DNA of 64,000 nucleotides from Phlebotomus papatasi (GCF_024763615.1 NC_077223.1:92070627-92134626); one strand, 5' to 3'; counted from the first letter of the stretch, positions 48,601 to 58,346 are shown. Program-made: numbers and translations. Notes: generated by a model from the letters alone, not told the origin.

Positions 48601-51600
48601 ACAGAATGGAAGAAACTAACTAGCCTTACAATGAGAGGACCTAATGATTTAGTTGACGCTTTTAATAAATATATGGTTGTCTTGGCTAGGTCCCAACATG
48701 ACACTTACACGAATCCTTTTGAGATCGTTCATCAAAATATGGTACTAGGACTGGATATCGTAACGGCGGAATCGCTATTCGGGTACGAACCTCAACAACT
48801 GAGCGAATATCATAAGAACAAAGTTAAGAGTCATCAGTTCACAACAGAAAGTGTTATCCTTCCGGATACCAGTTCATTCCTTCAGCATTCATCGCGACAG
48901 AAGATACCAATTCTATCTTTTCCAAAGTACAACAACTACATTCAGGACAAAGCGAAGTTTGATCTACATTCAAAGATTCTTATACCACTGGATATGCTAG
49001 GGATTGCTCCACCAGGAAAGGATGAGGTAACTCATTCGGTTTCTGAATACAGGGCTATAGTCTCTTATGCTCAGTACAAGGATGCTGGGGGTCTCTTCCC
49101 CGACAATTTCGACGACACGGTGACCCGTAGATGGGGAGTCGATGTTCAGATAGCAAGTCCAATACTTTCCCTAGCAATACTGGTTCCCAGCACAAAAGAT
49201 GGGAAGGAACCCGTCAAGAAGCCCGATAAGACTGATCTCAGTGATATTGTTAAAATCCCGTCCAATGACATTGAATTGATGGAGAATCATCATGAAGAAA
49301 TTCCCAAACTCAATGAGGAGATCAAAATAATGGCACATGATATGGATGAGGGTATTCCTAATTTGGAAAATACCCCAGAGATACATCTTCAAATGCCCAG
49401 TGAAGCACCTTTTGAATTGGAGAAGCAAGAAAAGAGGATTCCCGAACCCATTCATGGAGAAAATGAAGCAATGTATGAAGATAGACGGCGACTCTTCAAA
49501 CGAGAGGTTCTTCAGGATAGCAATGAGTCATCCAGTGATATTGATAGAGCTAACAGCTTGATTTATAGATCTTTGGGATCACCTCATCTTCTGCAACCGA
49601 TAAAGATCCAGATGTGGCTGAACATTGATAAGAGTGGATTTGGTATTCGAAGCAATCCTCAATGTGTTCGATGGAATAGCTTTACAAACTCCTGGACACG
49701 TATTGGATGTCAGACGGAAATCCCTGACTATGAACTTGTTGCAGAGGAATCGGTTCTCTTGATTAATTGCTCCTGTACTCATGTGTCCAACTATGCGGTT
49801 TTGGTGGATGTTATTGATCCGGAAGATGTGCCTGAACCGTCTCTTCTCGTTCAGATCTCTTCGTACTCTGCATTCATGATCTCCTTACCGATACTTCTCG
49901 CAGTTCTTATTGCTTTGGCACTTCTGAGGGGTATGCAGACGAATTCTAACACAATTCATCAGAATCTTGTGCTCTGTGTCTTTGTGGCAGAACTTCTCTA
50001 CTTCGTCACGATGCAGGCTCGGAAGGATTTGCTGAATAATGAGGTGAGTTCGGCATTTCTGGCTAGAGAATGATGATGAGTTAACAAATGACATTGCCTT
50101 CCAGTTCCCTTGCAAATTGATAGCCATCAGTCTCCATTATGCATGGCTGGCGGCTTTTGCATGGACAACTGTCGACTGTATCCACCTGTACAGGATGCTG
50201 ACGGAAATGCGTGACATCAATCACGGTCCCATGGGATTCTACTTCTCACTGGGTTATGGCGCACCAGCCATCCTCGTTGGATTGTCCGTGGGTGTTAGAG
50301 CTCATGAATATGGAAATAGCTTATTGTAAGTCTTCCTTTTGGTGAGAATTCCTCCTCTTCACCCAATTTATTTAACTTCTCCATTGAATTTCAGCTGTTG
50401 GTTGTCAATTTATGAGGCTGTCGTGTGGTGGCTCGTGGGACCAATTGCCGGAATGTCTGTGTTGAATTTACTAATACTTTTTGTATCAGTAAAGGCGGCA
50501 TTCACACTCAAGGACCACGTGCTGGGTTTTGGAAATTTGCGAACACTTCTCTGGCTCTCTGTTGTATCACTCCCATTAATGGGAGTGATGTGGGTGTTGG
50601 CAGTTTTGTCAGCTTCGGAGAATTCTCAACTCCTTAATGTATTGCTATGTGTTGTGGTGTTTATTCATGCGATTTTCTGCTTGATTGGCTACTGCATAAT
50701 CAACAAGAGGGTTAGGGAAAATCTCCATAGATCTTTTTTGAGGTGCATGGGCAGGAAGGTTCCACTTCTGGATTCGTCTCTTGTTGTCAGCAGCAGTTCA
50801 CAGAATGTCAATCCTAGGAGTCCTGGAGGATTCTTGGCGGGAAGTTATGAGACTACGAGAAGGAACATAGGAATCAGTGCTTCATCCACAACTTCCAGGA
50901 GCACAGCAAAGACCAGTTCGAGTCCCTACCGAAGTGATGGTCAACTGAGACATACTTCCACCTCAACTTCTAATTACAATTCAGCCAGTGATGTGCCATC
51001 TTACTTGAGAGGTTATGAGGGTCGGCAGAAAGAAGGTAAACCCAATGGTAAACGAACTCCAATTTTAATTCCCAGGACAGGATTCCTTATCGCTTAATTT
51101 TATTTTGTAGCAGAGAAGTATCGCAGAAGAAAGGATTCAGACTCAGGATCAGATACAGATGGACGAAGCCTAGATCTGGCTTCGAGTCACTCGAGTGATG
51201 AGGAGGAATCTCGAGTGGGAGGAAATACAACAAATTCCCATCGAAGTGCTGGAGTCAGTGTTACTCCCTACTTGCCAAATATCACAGAACACGTAACCGC
51301 TTCAACTCCTCCAGAATTGAATGTTGTTCAGAGTCCTCAGCTGTTTCCCAGCTTAAAGCCCACGATGTATGCTCCCAGGTGGTCTAGCCAAGTCCCTGAA
51401 TCCTACCTCCCAACTCCAGCAAATCCCGGAAGATGGTCTCAAGATACAGGATCTGATAACGAAGTCCATCCTCACAAGGCCAATTCTCCCAATCCTCTAC
51501 CCAACCCTGACCTCACAGACACTTCCTACCTCCATCCACATAGCAAAATGAACATGCCTCCGTCAATCCTCGAGAACATAGCTGAGAACTACAATCTCCA

Positions 51601-53294
51601 ATCGACTGACGCCCAAATGTACGACAATGAGAGGTACAAGTACGAGATGGACAGAGAAAGTCTCTATGGGCGCAAGAAGGACTACCAGGACAACTACGGA
51701 GACTACGACACCGGAGCCTACATGCAGAATAAAGTCCCTTACGCGTCTGGGAGTGAAAAAGACTACGGATCGACGCAGATTGTCAACCACATTCGCCCTT
51801 ATCACAATCACCACGAGAACCCACCGTTTCTCCATGATAGAACTCATGGATACCTAGGGAGCCAGACTGGATCTCCCTACATGTCCAAGGAACACATTGC
51901 TGCCGAACTGTACAGCCCACGAGAGAGTCACTACGCTCTGAAGTCTCCTCCAATCTACGGAGAGCCCATGCACAGTGTTCACACGATGCTGAAAAACGAC
52001 TATCAGGTGAGTCCTGTGAGTCCTCAATCCGGCTTCAAAAGGATCAAAAATGAGTTTTTTCACGAAAGCTAGCGTAGCTTTGGTAAAATTATTCTTGTTT
52101 TTAATTCAAAGGGCAAATTATTTAAATTGCACTCACACTGGTCAGTTCTTTTGTATCAACACCTTTATAAATCGGAATCGGAATTTACGATAATAGACAC
52201 GGATTTTGATCTAGATTCTTCTCCACTTTTATTACTCAAACAACGTTTCGGAGCTAAGCTCTTTTCTCCGGTATGCAAAGTAAAGGGTGGGAAACAGGGT
52301 CTGGATACAATATTACTGTGTATACACTACTGGATGCACTGGACGACAATTGTATGGTGAAAAGAATGCGACACAAAGCTACTGTCCAAGCATCAAAGAC
52401 TAAATTTCCCAAGCTTATTTTGGGACAAAATGTCAAAAGACATTCAGCTAACTTCATGTCGCAAAAAAGGAAATTACGAGAAGTGCGAGAGACATCTATT
52501 GGGAAATTTAATTTAATTTAATTTAATTTTAAATTCTCACAACTCACTGATTTTGATTAAGAATTACGATCGAGATTACGATATTATTGGGAGTCCGTTT
52601 GGAATAAAACTTTTCCTGAATATACCCAAGTAACATTTTTTTAAATCAAATTACAGTCAGCTCTCTGTTATACGGATGATTCTGGGTGAAAGTGACAGAT
52701 AAAAATGTATGGAGGGGACTTTTTTTGCATTGTGTTTGACAAATGACATCCTGATATTATAGCTGAATGTAGAAAATGCAAAATGCAAATTTTAAGTTAT
52801 TAAATATACTTTCACAAAGCGATCTAATTCTGTGACAAAAATCTTACAGATATTTACAGTCAATTCTAGCAAAGAATTGCAAAACAAAGATTATAAATCT
52901 GCCAAAATGTAACGAAAACAAAATGGCGTAAATAAAATGGCTTCCATTTGCCATTTAATCCTTTATCACAGTTAAAATGTTGCAATTTCTAATCTTCCTA
53001 ATTTTTTTTTCTCAGCATCGTGCTGTGGACTACCATTCAGACCGAATGTCAGAGACATCGGACAAGAACTCCTACAAGTTTCCCTTCAATGCCGAAGAGG
53101 ATCACTCCACGTGTTCAATGCCAGTGAATCGCCTTCATGGTGTCAATGACATCAACAATCCTGGCATCTTGCCATCAAGTCGGCTTTCGTCTCGCCACGG
53201 ATCGAGAGCCTCATCGCCACCCACAGGAGGGGTGTCCGTGGCCCCTATGCAACCCCTAGCACCACTCACAAGCATCACAGACACCAGCGAGTAA
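35244..53294 (+). CDS. stan: starry night/flamingo (Celsr) seven-pass cadherin, whole spliced gene
   Basis: Joining seven coding segments (35244-36614, 40550-41049, 43449-50043, 50105-50325, 50395-51035, 51111-52006, 53016-53291) gives 3500 codons and a TAA. Approximate residues: signal peptide 1-30; unique N-terminus to 360; nine cadherin repeats 362-1330; EGF-like modules 1424-1521; laminin G 1570-1759; EGF 1763-1797; laminin G 1812-1970; EGF and laminin-type EGF 1971-2145; hormone-receptor domain 2147-2203; GAIN ending in a GPS at 2694-2741; seven TM helices 2763-2998; Ser/Thr-rich cytoplasmic tail of about 500 residues. This order is unique to the Flamingo/Celsr family. In Drosophila the protein mediates homophilic adhesion at the plasma membrane and works with Frizzled and Van Gogh in planar polarity, and in axon and dendrite patterning. 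The Drosophila protein is of similar length (about 3.6 thousand residues, from memory). I infer the same role here. Least certain are the exact start and the extreme C-terminus. Confidence 0.96.
37251..37768. mobile_element. piggyBac-type MITE in stan intron 1 (518 bp)
   Basis: The left end CCCTTTAACGACGAGACAC is matched by the complement of the right end (CCCTTTAAGGACGATTGG). Flanks are TTGA on the left and TTAA on the right, consistent with a mutated TTAA duplication. The right part (GGACACCGGTGTTCCAATCG) recurs in diverged form at about 38670-38700. Confidence 0.55.
37852..38031 (+). repeat. minisatellite in stan intron 1, bounded by direct repeats
   Basis: Three to four degenerate units of about 32-35 bp built on GAGACTGATCGCGCGATCA (variants at 37892, 37924, 37956 and 37986) lie between two near-identical 22-bp copies of TCTGCCACTCxCxGTTCACT at 37852-37873 and 38010-38031. 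The block is much GC-richer than the intron. Confidence 0.65.
39070..39495. mobile_element. 426-bp near-perfect hairpin MITE in stan intron 1 (TTA duplication)
   Basis: GGGCGGAATCACATTGAC at the left and GTCAATGTGATTCTGCCC at the right begin arms of about 190-200 bp that pair almost throughout (for example AAACTGAAGAAATAAAATGA against its complement near 39315). Both sides are flanked by TTA, a TWA-type duplication as in PIF/Harbinger elements. Non-coding. Confidence 0.75.
40550..41049 (+). CDS. stan: stan coding exon 2: cadherin repeats 1-3 (part)
   Basis: The acceptor TTCACAG ends at 40549 and the exon opens with codons for VNVLDCNDHSP, the calcium-binding linker that closes cadherin repeat 1. 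It then encodes all of cadherin repeat 2 (ending VLDDNDNYPQF, near residue 587) and the first third of repeat 3 (DADQGNNAAI). The donor is AG/GTGAGT at 41049/41050. The exon supplies two bases of an Arg codon completed by the G at 43449, giving residues AIRYAIIGG across the junction, which reads naturally as the middle of a cadherin repeat. The polypyrimidine tract before the acceptor is weak, but the phase-0 join to exon 1 and the protein continuity leave little doubt. Confidence 0.95.
41050..43448 (+). other. stan intron 2
   Basis: A 2399-bp AT-rich intron. It contains a fragment of a three-copy repeat family (41465-41725), loosely repeated segments around 42366-42665 sharing wording such as CTGAAGCTGTGCG, and a short TTCAATG-type tandem stretch near 43235-43280. 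Nothing coding is visible. Confidence 0.85.
41465..41725 (-). repeat. repeat family G, copy 3 (partial)
   Basis: Its complement is colinear with 62830-62985. Shared blocks include TTTTGAG-GATTTAAAAATCGG, the repeated AACCGATTC/GGTTAAGAACCGG words, CGAGTTC..AAGTTCGC and GTTTTACCACC. Located in stan intron 2. Confidence 0.5.
43449..50043 (+). CDS. stan: stan coding exon 3: cadherin repeats 3-9, EGF/LamG, HRM, GAIN/GPS, TM1-2
   Basis: This single 6595-bp exon encodes residues 624-2822. Cadherin repeats end at about 693 (LDANDNAPRF), 798, 901, 1011, 1117, 1223 and 1330. Linkers are mostly DxNDN; repeat 5 has DANNF and repeat 7 DINDS. Then come EGF modules (from 45847), laminin G 1 (46286-46850), EGF (46865-46968), laminin G 2 (47010-47485), EGF and laminin-type EGF cysteine-rich modules (47488-48010), a hormone-receptor motif with paired Trp and Cys (48016-48186), a GAIN region and a GPS (49657-49800). 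The GPS has the CxW and GC...CSC pattern, and His2735-Val2736-Ser2737 stands at the expected cleavage position. TM1 (about 2763-2785) and TM2 (2792-2812) follow. Acceptor TTCTTGCAG ends at 43448; donor GAG/GTGAGT at 50043/50044, phase 0. The frame extending to 50073 beyond the donor is intron 3. Confidence 0.97.
50105..50325 (+). CDS. stan: stan coding exon 4: TM3-TM4
   Basis: The acceptor CTTCCAG ends at 50104 after a 61-bp intron. The exon encodes FPCKLIAISLHYAW and continues through TM3 (about 2826-2851), the second intracellular loop with MRDINHGPMG, and TM4 (about 2866-2886). Cys2825 at the extracellular end of TM3 pairs in adhesion GPCRs with the Cys of the second extracellular loop, here Cys2897 in the next exon. 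The donor is TT/GTAAGT at 50325/50326, and the split codon TT+C gives Phe in NSLFCWLS. Reading through the donor would give a stop at 50327, which supports the intron. No other interpretation fits. Confidence 0.96.
50395..51035 (+). CDS. stan: stan coding exon 5: TM5-TM7 and proximal cytoplasmic tail
   Basis: The acceptor TTTCAG ends at 50394. The exon encodes CWLSIYEAVVWW (second extracellular loop), TM5 (about 2905-2928), TM6 (2947-2967), TM7 (2975-2998), then the juxtamembrane KRVRENLHRSFLRC and the start of the tail. The tail contains a Ser/Thr-rich block (SASSTTSRSTAKTSSSPY, STSTSNYNSASD) that closely resembles what I recall of Drosophila Stan and is presumably a conserved regulatory segment. 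I place the donor at 51035/51036 (AAG/GTAAAC, phase 1). The exon-like frame that continues to 51097 and ends at TAA is intron. A second GT (51048) is less convincing because it would shift the frame. Confidence 0.93.
51111..52006 (+). CDS. stan: stan coding exon 6: cytoplasmic tail, central part
   Basis: The acceptor is the tandem TAGCAG at 51108-51113. Use of the first AG starts the exon at 51111 and gives an extra Ala; use of the second starts it at 51114. Both keep frame. The exon encodes an acidic/Ser segment (DSDSGSDTDG, LASSHSSDEEE) that recalls Drosophila Stan. A long low-hydrophobicity stretch follows, rich in Pro, Asn, His and Tyr, with no domain I recognise. It is expected to be disordered and cytoplasmic. 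The donor is CAG/GTGAGT at 52006/52007, followed nine bases later by a second GTGAGT at 52016. The frame runs on into the intron until TAG at 52070. Acceptor choice and donor choice are the uncertain points; the reading frame is secure. Confidence 0.92.
52007..53015 (+). other. stan intron 6
   Basis: A 1009-bp intron. Its first 66 bases stay open in frame (stop TAG 52070-52072). It contains an (AATTT)n-like run at about 52502-52530 and, from 52624, a sequence starting CCCAAGTAACATTTTTTT that resembles 5571 in this window, followed by a segment (52655-52760) related to 6816-6930. Confidence 0.8.
53016..53294 (+). CDS. stan: stan coding exon 7: distal cytoplasmic tail and probable stop
   Basis: The acceptor (a run of T, then CTCAG) ends at 53015. 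In phase 0 the exon reads HRAVDYHSDRMSETSDKN and continues as a Ser/Pro-rich tail segment to LAPLTSITDTSE, then TAA at 53292-53294. The frame is open only in this phase and its composition matches the preceding tail, so it is coding. The stop overlaps a perfect GTAAGT donor at 53291-53296. If that donor is used, the exon ends at 53290 in phase 2 and the protein continues in a later exon. I treat TAA as the default end and flag the alternative. Confidence 0.85.
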   Translation, partial: HRAVDYHSDRMSETSDKNSYKFPFNAEEDHSTCSMPVNRLHGVNDINNPGILPSSRLSSRHGSRASSPPTGGVSVAPMQPLAPLTSITDTSE

Positions 53295-53296
53295 GT

Positions 53297-53725
53297 ACCA
53301 CTCACTTCCCTGACACTTCCTTTTCCTCTTTCTTTCTATCATCTCTTTGTTTTCTCACGAATAGCTCTTTTCTGTGTGTTTTCGTAGTTGGAAATTGATT
53401 CTTTTGTTTGTTCTTGTTCTCGAGTTTCTCATCTCTATACAGTTCTAAGTGACAATGTTAGACGCATTTCGAAAGAAGAAATGAAGAAAACTTTGTGTTT
53501 GATTGAAAATTCATAATGTTTTTGAATTTAAAGTTATACATAAACTTGTGGAAATTTAGGGGAAGAACAAACTCTGGCTTCGAACACTTCACATTTTTCG
53601 TATTCTTTTAATGAATCTGTCATATTTTTTTTAAGGAAATGTGTGACTTACGGGTATTTGTAAAATAATATTGCCATAAATTAGGTCAAATTCAGAAGGG
53701 AAAAATATAAAGTATGCGTAACCTA
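53297..53725. other. stan 3' flank or intron
   Basis: No coding frame. It could be 3' UTR if the TAA at 53292 is used. No AATAAA close to the stop was noted that would settle the transcript end. Confidence 0.4.
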
Positions 53726-54417
53726 GGGTGACATGATAACTCTCTCTAATTGTTCCATCGCTAGTGTCGAGTGTCGATTATGGGCGATCGAGATGATAAC
53801 CCGCATTTTTTGTCACTAGTGTCGATAATTCTCGCCAGTAATTTATCGACACCTCTAGAGCTGTCGATTTCTACCTAGCTGACGAAATGAAATTTAGAGA
53901 AGATTTTACATGTTTTTAGTAAGTAAATACTTACTTACTTACTTACTTATCCGCCGTTGTGCCCCCTTATCGGGGGTCGGCCCTCCTACTTCGAAGGCGC
54001 CAAGTGGCGCGCTCCTGCATCTCAGCATTCACGAGGTGACTTCGCCTCATGTCCGTGTTGATCGTGGATTTCCACGATGTTGGTGGTCTTCCCGGACCTT
54101 TTTAGTAAGTAAATGCCCTAATTTATTTTATATTTATTTTCTTCCTCAATAGTCCAATTTAGATAAAAATATAATTTATGGGTTGACTATTTTAACTTAA
54201 AATTAATAAAATCACTGAAATAACTCCGGTTGCAAAATCAAAACAAGCGAGAGTGAGGTTATGTTTTACTGTCCCAAAGTGTCACAATAACGAGCCGATA
54301 ATGCGTGAAGAGCCGAAACTCATTTCATCTCATCATTTGGATTTAATGATTCTAGGGATACTAGAGATTCGATAGTATCGAATCGATATTAGCGAGTCAA
54401 AGTTATCATTTCATCCC
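53726..54417. mobile_element. DNA transposon relic interrupted by a retrotransposon end
   Basis: The left end GGGTGACATGATAACTCT (after TA) and the complement of the right end (GGGATGAAATGATAACTTT) form an imperfect TIR. Repeated AGTGTCGAT words fill the left part. The element contains the younger insertion 53929-54098. The right target base pair is not clearly TA, so the border is tentative. Confidence 0.45.
53929..54098 (-). mobile_element. 5'-truncated RTE-like non-LTR retrotransposon 3' end
   Basis: A GC-rich insert flanked by a 16-bp duplication TTTTTAGTAAGTAAAT (53913-53928 and 54099-54114). On the minus strand it opens in frame with GRPPTSWKSTINTDMRR, then QERATWRLRSRRADPR and a stop at 53967-53969. 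The GRPPxxW...D and RADP motifs are typical of the extreme C-terminus of RTE-type polyproteins. A 17-bp 3' UTR and a (TAAG)n tail follow. Only the last 170 bp integrated. Confidence 0.75.
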
Positions 54418-55712
54418 AGAATGTGTGCTAAGCCTGAAAACCTTTCCCTAGCGTACTTGAAACATTTTTTTATTATATAAACAAATTATTGCCCATAAGT
54501 ATCAAAAAATTTTCGTGATTGTTTGATATTAACTGAATATTATCAGAATTAACTCGTTTTCTTCTAACATTTGAAAAAAAAGAGTTATGGTTTTATCTTT
54601 GCTGTTTTTTTAGCCATCTCGGGACTTTTATTTCATTGAAAAAAGCTGGGAAAAGACATAAACAATTGTTTTTTTTTGTCGCTACCACCAAAAACCTTTA
54701 AGTGAGGTTAGATTGAACGTCAAATGCTATTTCGCATCCTCTTCAAGTGTTTCGATTTTTTGGGACAAATGGGATAGTTTGAATCCAATCTAATTCAATA
54801 CAAGGGTTTGTGAATTGGTTATGCCGTTTTATATCAAGAAAAATAAAATTTATCTCAATCTAATCTAATGCTGCGCGAAGTATAAGCGGCTTATTTGATT
54901 GCCTCAAGTGTAATTTGTTATATGCAATCATATCAATCCTTTGGGTTAATTTAATTAAAGTATTGCTTTTTGGGCCAGGTCTACCTTTTTATCAATAAAT
55001 AGATCAGATTCTAAATATTACGTGATTGAAAAAACAAATCACGTATCAGAACGCTAATTAGCGATAAAATAATGTGAACAACATTAAAATTTTAATGTGC
55101 ATCAGGTGGTATAGCACGTTAAGGATGATGTGTTCGAATTTAATGACGCAATAAAAATTTATTACACTCTTATTTTGTTACTTGGGATTGGGAGTAGATA
55201 GTTTGATAGATTTATAGGTGTTGAAGTCAGAAAATACAAAGAAACCGAAAATTACATTTTGATCGTCCTTTTTGCTAAATTTTAGTATTTAGCGTCCACA
55301 AAAAATGTTGGTTTATGTATTGGCTAATTATTAAGATTTTCCTGAGAAAAAACTGATGTTTATTTTCATTTTACAATCTTCATTTGAACTTTAAGCAGAA
55401 TTTAATCTAAGTTCTAAAGAGTATTTGGTAGTGAAGGCAATTCCGCCACCCTGTTTTGATGACAAAAAAGTGTCTTGGATCAAAAATCGTATAGTGAATA
55501 AGATAACTGGAATTGTTCATGACTAAATTTTGGTGGTAATGGGTTTTGTAATTATTACTTATGATTTTGACGATCAACAACTTGATCCAATTGAACCCAG
55601 CTGACGTTTTTTTCATTTTCTGAGCTTTTCCATGTTCTTCGTTTAGTTTTATCGTCAAATACTTTTTAGCTGGGACGCAAACCCGTTATGAGAGAAATAA
55701 ACCTTTCCTGTA
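54418..55712. other. non-coding DNA, no feature recognised
   Basis: AT-rich, without a recognisable gene. The 83-codon minus-strand ORF at 55407 has no motif. Confidence 0.45.
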
Positions 55713-56057
55713 GGGGAATTCTGTAATTTTCGTGGCATTGTCGTGCGTGAGTTCGAATGACAATGCCATTCGAGCTTTTTCGTCATATCCTATGAGTTTG
55801 AAAATGCAATTCATTGATTTTTTAATGAAATCCCTTTACTTGATAATTTTATGAAAATACAGTACGTCTTGGTTGATTTGCTTAACAAAATTCATTGTCA
55901 TTTGAATTGCCAAAAATCTCAAATATGTGACTTCTGACAATGCCACGTGAGCTAAAATGCCAATGTCACGGCTACAGAATCGTATTTTTGAAAAAGCCCT
56001 CCTAAGATTCGAACCCAATTTGTCATATGTCATTGTCAGAGCGTTACAGAATTCCCC
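55713..56057. mobile_element. MITE with GGGGAATTCTGTAA ends, copy 1
   Basis: GGGGAATTCTGTAA at the left (after TA) and TTACAGAATTCCCC at the right are inverted. Internal TGACAATGCCA words repeat on both strands (55770, 55936). 345 bp, non-coding. It shares its TIR with 63017-63239. Confidence 0.7.
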
Positions 56058-58346
56058 TCCTGGACTGCCTCTCGGATAACTTTAAGCCAATAAATTCTTT
56101 ATTTCAATTTATTTTCTATGCGTGTGCATTTTCAATGAAGAACTGTATTTGTTTGCTTTTAGTTTAGAAAATATAATATGTTCCTGTCTAACATTTCTTC
56201 TAATACTTCCTGTGTTATAAACAGATGGTGCTGGACAAGACTAAAGCAAATTTAAATTAAAACAAAATCATGTTTTGTCCTTTCTTCCTTCTTCTCAAAA
56301 ACAAAAATTACACCACAAACAAAAAATCATTAATTTGTCTTGGCATTGGGATACACAAATCATCAATATCATTCTTCAACAAATTACTGCATAATCATCG
56401 TAGATCTGAGGTAAATGGATGTTGATTTATTATCCTTTTTACTTTTTATTTCCTTTATTTTGGATGGATGTGAAGAGTTTATCGTGATTTTGTGTGATTT
56501 TCACTCTAATTTATTCATCTCACGTTCATTTTGGGACTTGTACAAAATGCATGAAGTTCTAAAGCTTGGTGTTTGATGCGTAAAATTGAGCTTTTACGGG
56601 GTTTGAAGTGCTAAAACATTTACACACTCTTGGGAATGAAATGTGGAGGGAAATTTCTAAAGTGGCTTTTATTGTGTTTTGTGCTTTTTTTTTGAGTGTT
56701 TGAAACTCTAATTTGAAGTGATGAAAAATTTAATGAGTGTTTTATTTCGTCCTTTTTTTTCTTCCATCAACAATTTGCATTTGCAACTGAAGGAAGGCTA
56801 CTGATGATGCTGAGACAACTGTTTGATGATCAACATTATGAGTAAATTAATTAACTTTTAAGGACTGTTTAATTGTAACATCCTGAGGGAATTTATTTAC
56901 ATGTCACATTTTATGAAAGGAAAAAGAGAACGAACAAGGGTACAAAATGGACAAAGAATTATGGCAAAAATTCCCTCGGCCATTTGACTGTTTTTAAAGC
57001 ATTTTTATTTTAAGAAATTTATATATTTAATTTTTTTTTATTGTGTAATTTTAAGTAAATCGGAAATTTTGTCAAATATTGCCATTTTATTGTATTTTGT
57101 TTAGAAACTCATTTTTTTATTAAATAAAAAGAAAATTTTCTAAGTAGCTAAGGACGTAAGAAAATTAATGTAAATATTCTGTACTGACTGCATTTAAGGA
57201 TTTTTGTAAGGCATGTGACGAAGGTGTCGAAAAAACAATTTCTTTGAGCATTATTCACATTTCATGAAATATTTGATCGAAAAAAAATGTTCTAATCGCA
57301 TGTTGTCCTCTGATTGGCTACAACTTGAAAGGATTTAAAGCATTCAAAAGCTTTAGCCAATCGAAGAAGGTGATACGACTAAAATTCTTGCTGGGGTTAA
57401 ATATTCAATTAGGGGAGCGCGGCAATATTTCGGATTCGGACAGATTAACTTTGAAAAGTATATTTAATTATATACCATTGTTTGTTTCTAAAGTAATACT
57501 TATTACATTGCAAAGGACGAATGGGAAAATAGGCATTGCTCTTAGTTAAAACATCGGACACTTTATTATGGAGAAAATGTAATATCGTCCACTTTTCGTG
57601 AAATTTCGTACAGTAAGCGTTTGCTCTTCCGGAATTTTTCCAAGAATTATCTTACAGTGTTTCATTAGTAGACGCTTTTTGTTTCTTTAGACATTGCACA
57701 ACCTGAAAATGAAAAAAAAAAAACAGAAGATTGTGGAATTTTGAGAAATTAAGAAACAAGTGGACGATATTAGAAACAGACTAACTAGAGAACCGCTAAT
57801 AAAAGGTGTTGTCCTATTTATTTCCATTTAAATCCTAACCCGCTTTTCCGTGCTATAGTCTTCAAGGCATCCGAGTCAAAAGTGGACGATTTTCAATGGG
57901 ATAATCCCTAAAATTTATAGAATATTACGTATAATTTTTATGGAAAATTCTTATAAAAAATCACAGAATAATAACGAAAGAAAGAGCCAGTTGGACAATT
58001 ATAAATTGGAGAATGTCAATCTGTGGTATTAAACAGCTTTGATTTGTTCTGCTTCGCAGTTAGAAATTTCTGTACTTTAACTTTTCCGTCGTATGTTGCT
58101 TGCAAGAATTATAGAATTAGGGTGAAAACTCCGTGCAGTACAAGCGCGGATTTTTTGCGTTCAGTTCCATGGAGTCTTGGTTGGCGAGAAATATATCAGA
58201 AACTAAAATTGAAATATTCTAAGGAAATTTTGAATTAATTTTTAATGAAGGTTCTCTTATGTAAGTTAGATTTTTTCAAGGAAATATACTTGAAAAGATA
58301 TATACAACAGAATAATGAGTATATTCCATGGCTTTTTCGTTTAAAG
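56058..58346. other. non-coding DNA, possible late stan exon
   Basis: No ORF with family resemblance. 56225-56254 could serve as a short terminal stan exon after an acceptor-like ATAAACAG, but only on splice-signal grounds. The remainder is AT-rich with homopolymers. Confidence 0.35.

Noticed and set aside
50044..50073. Stop after TM2 giving a truncated receptor
   Set aside because: Lies in the 61-bp intron 3; splicing at GAG/GTGAGT restores TM3.
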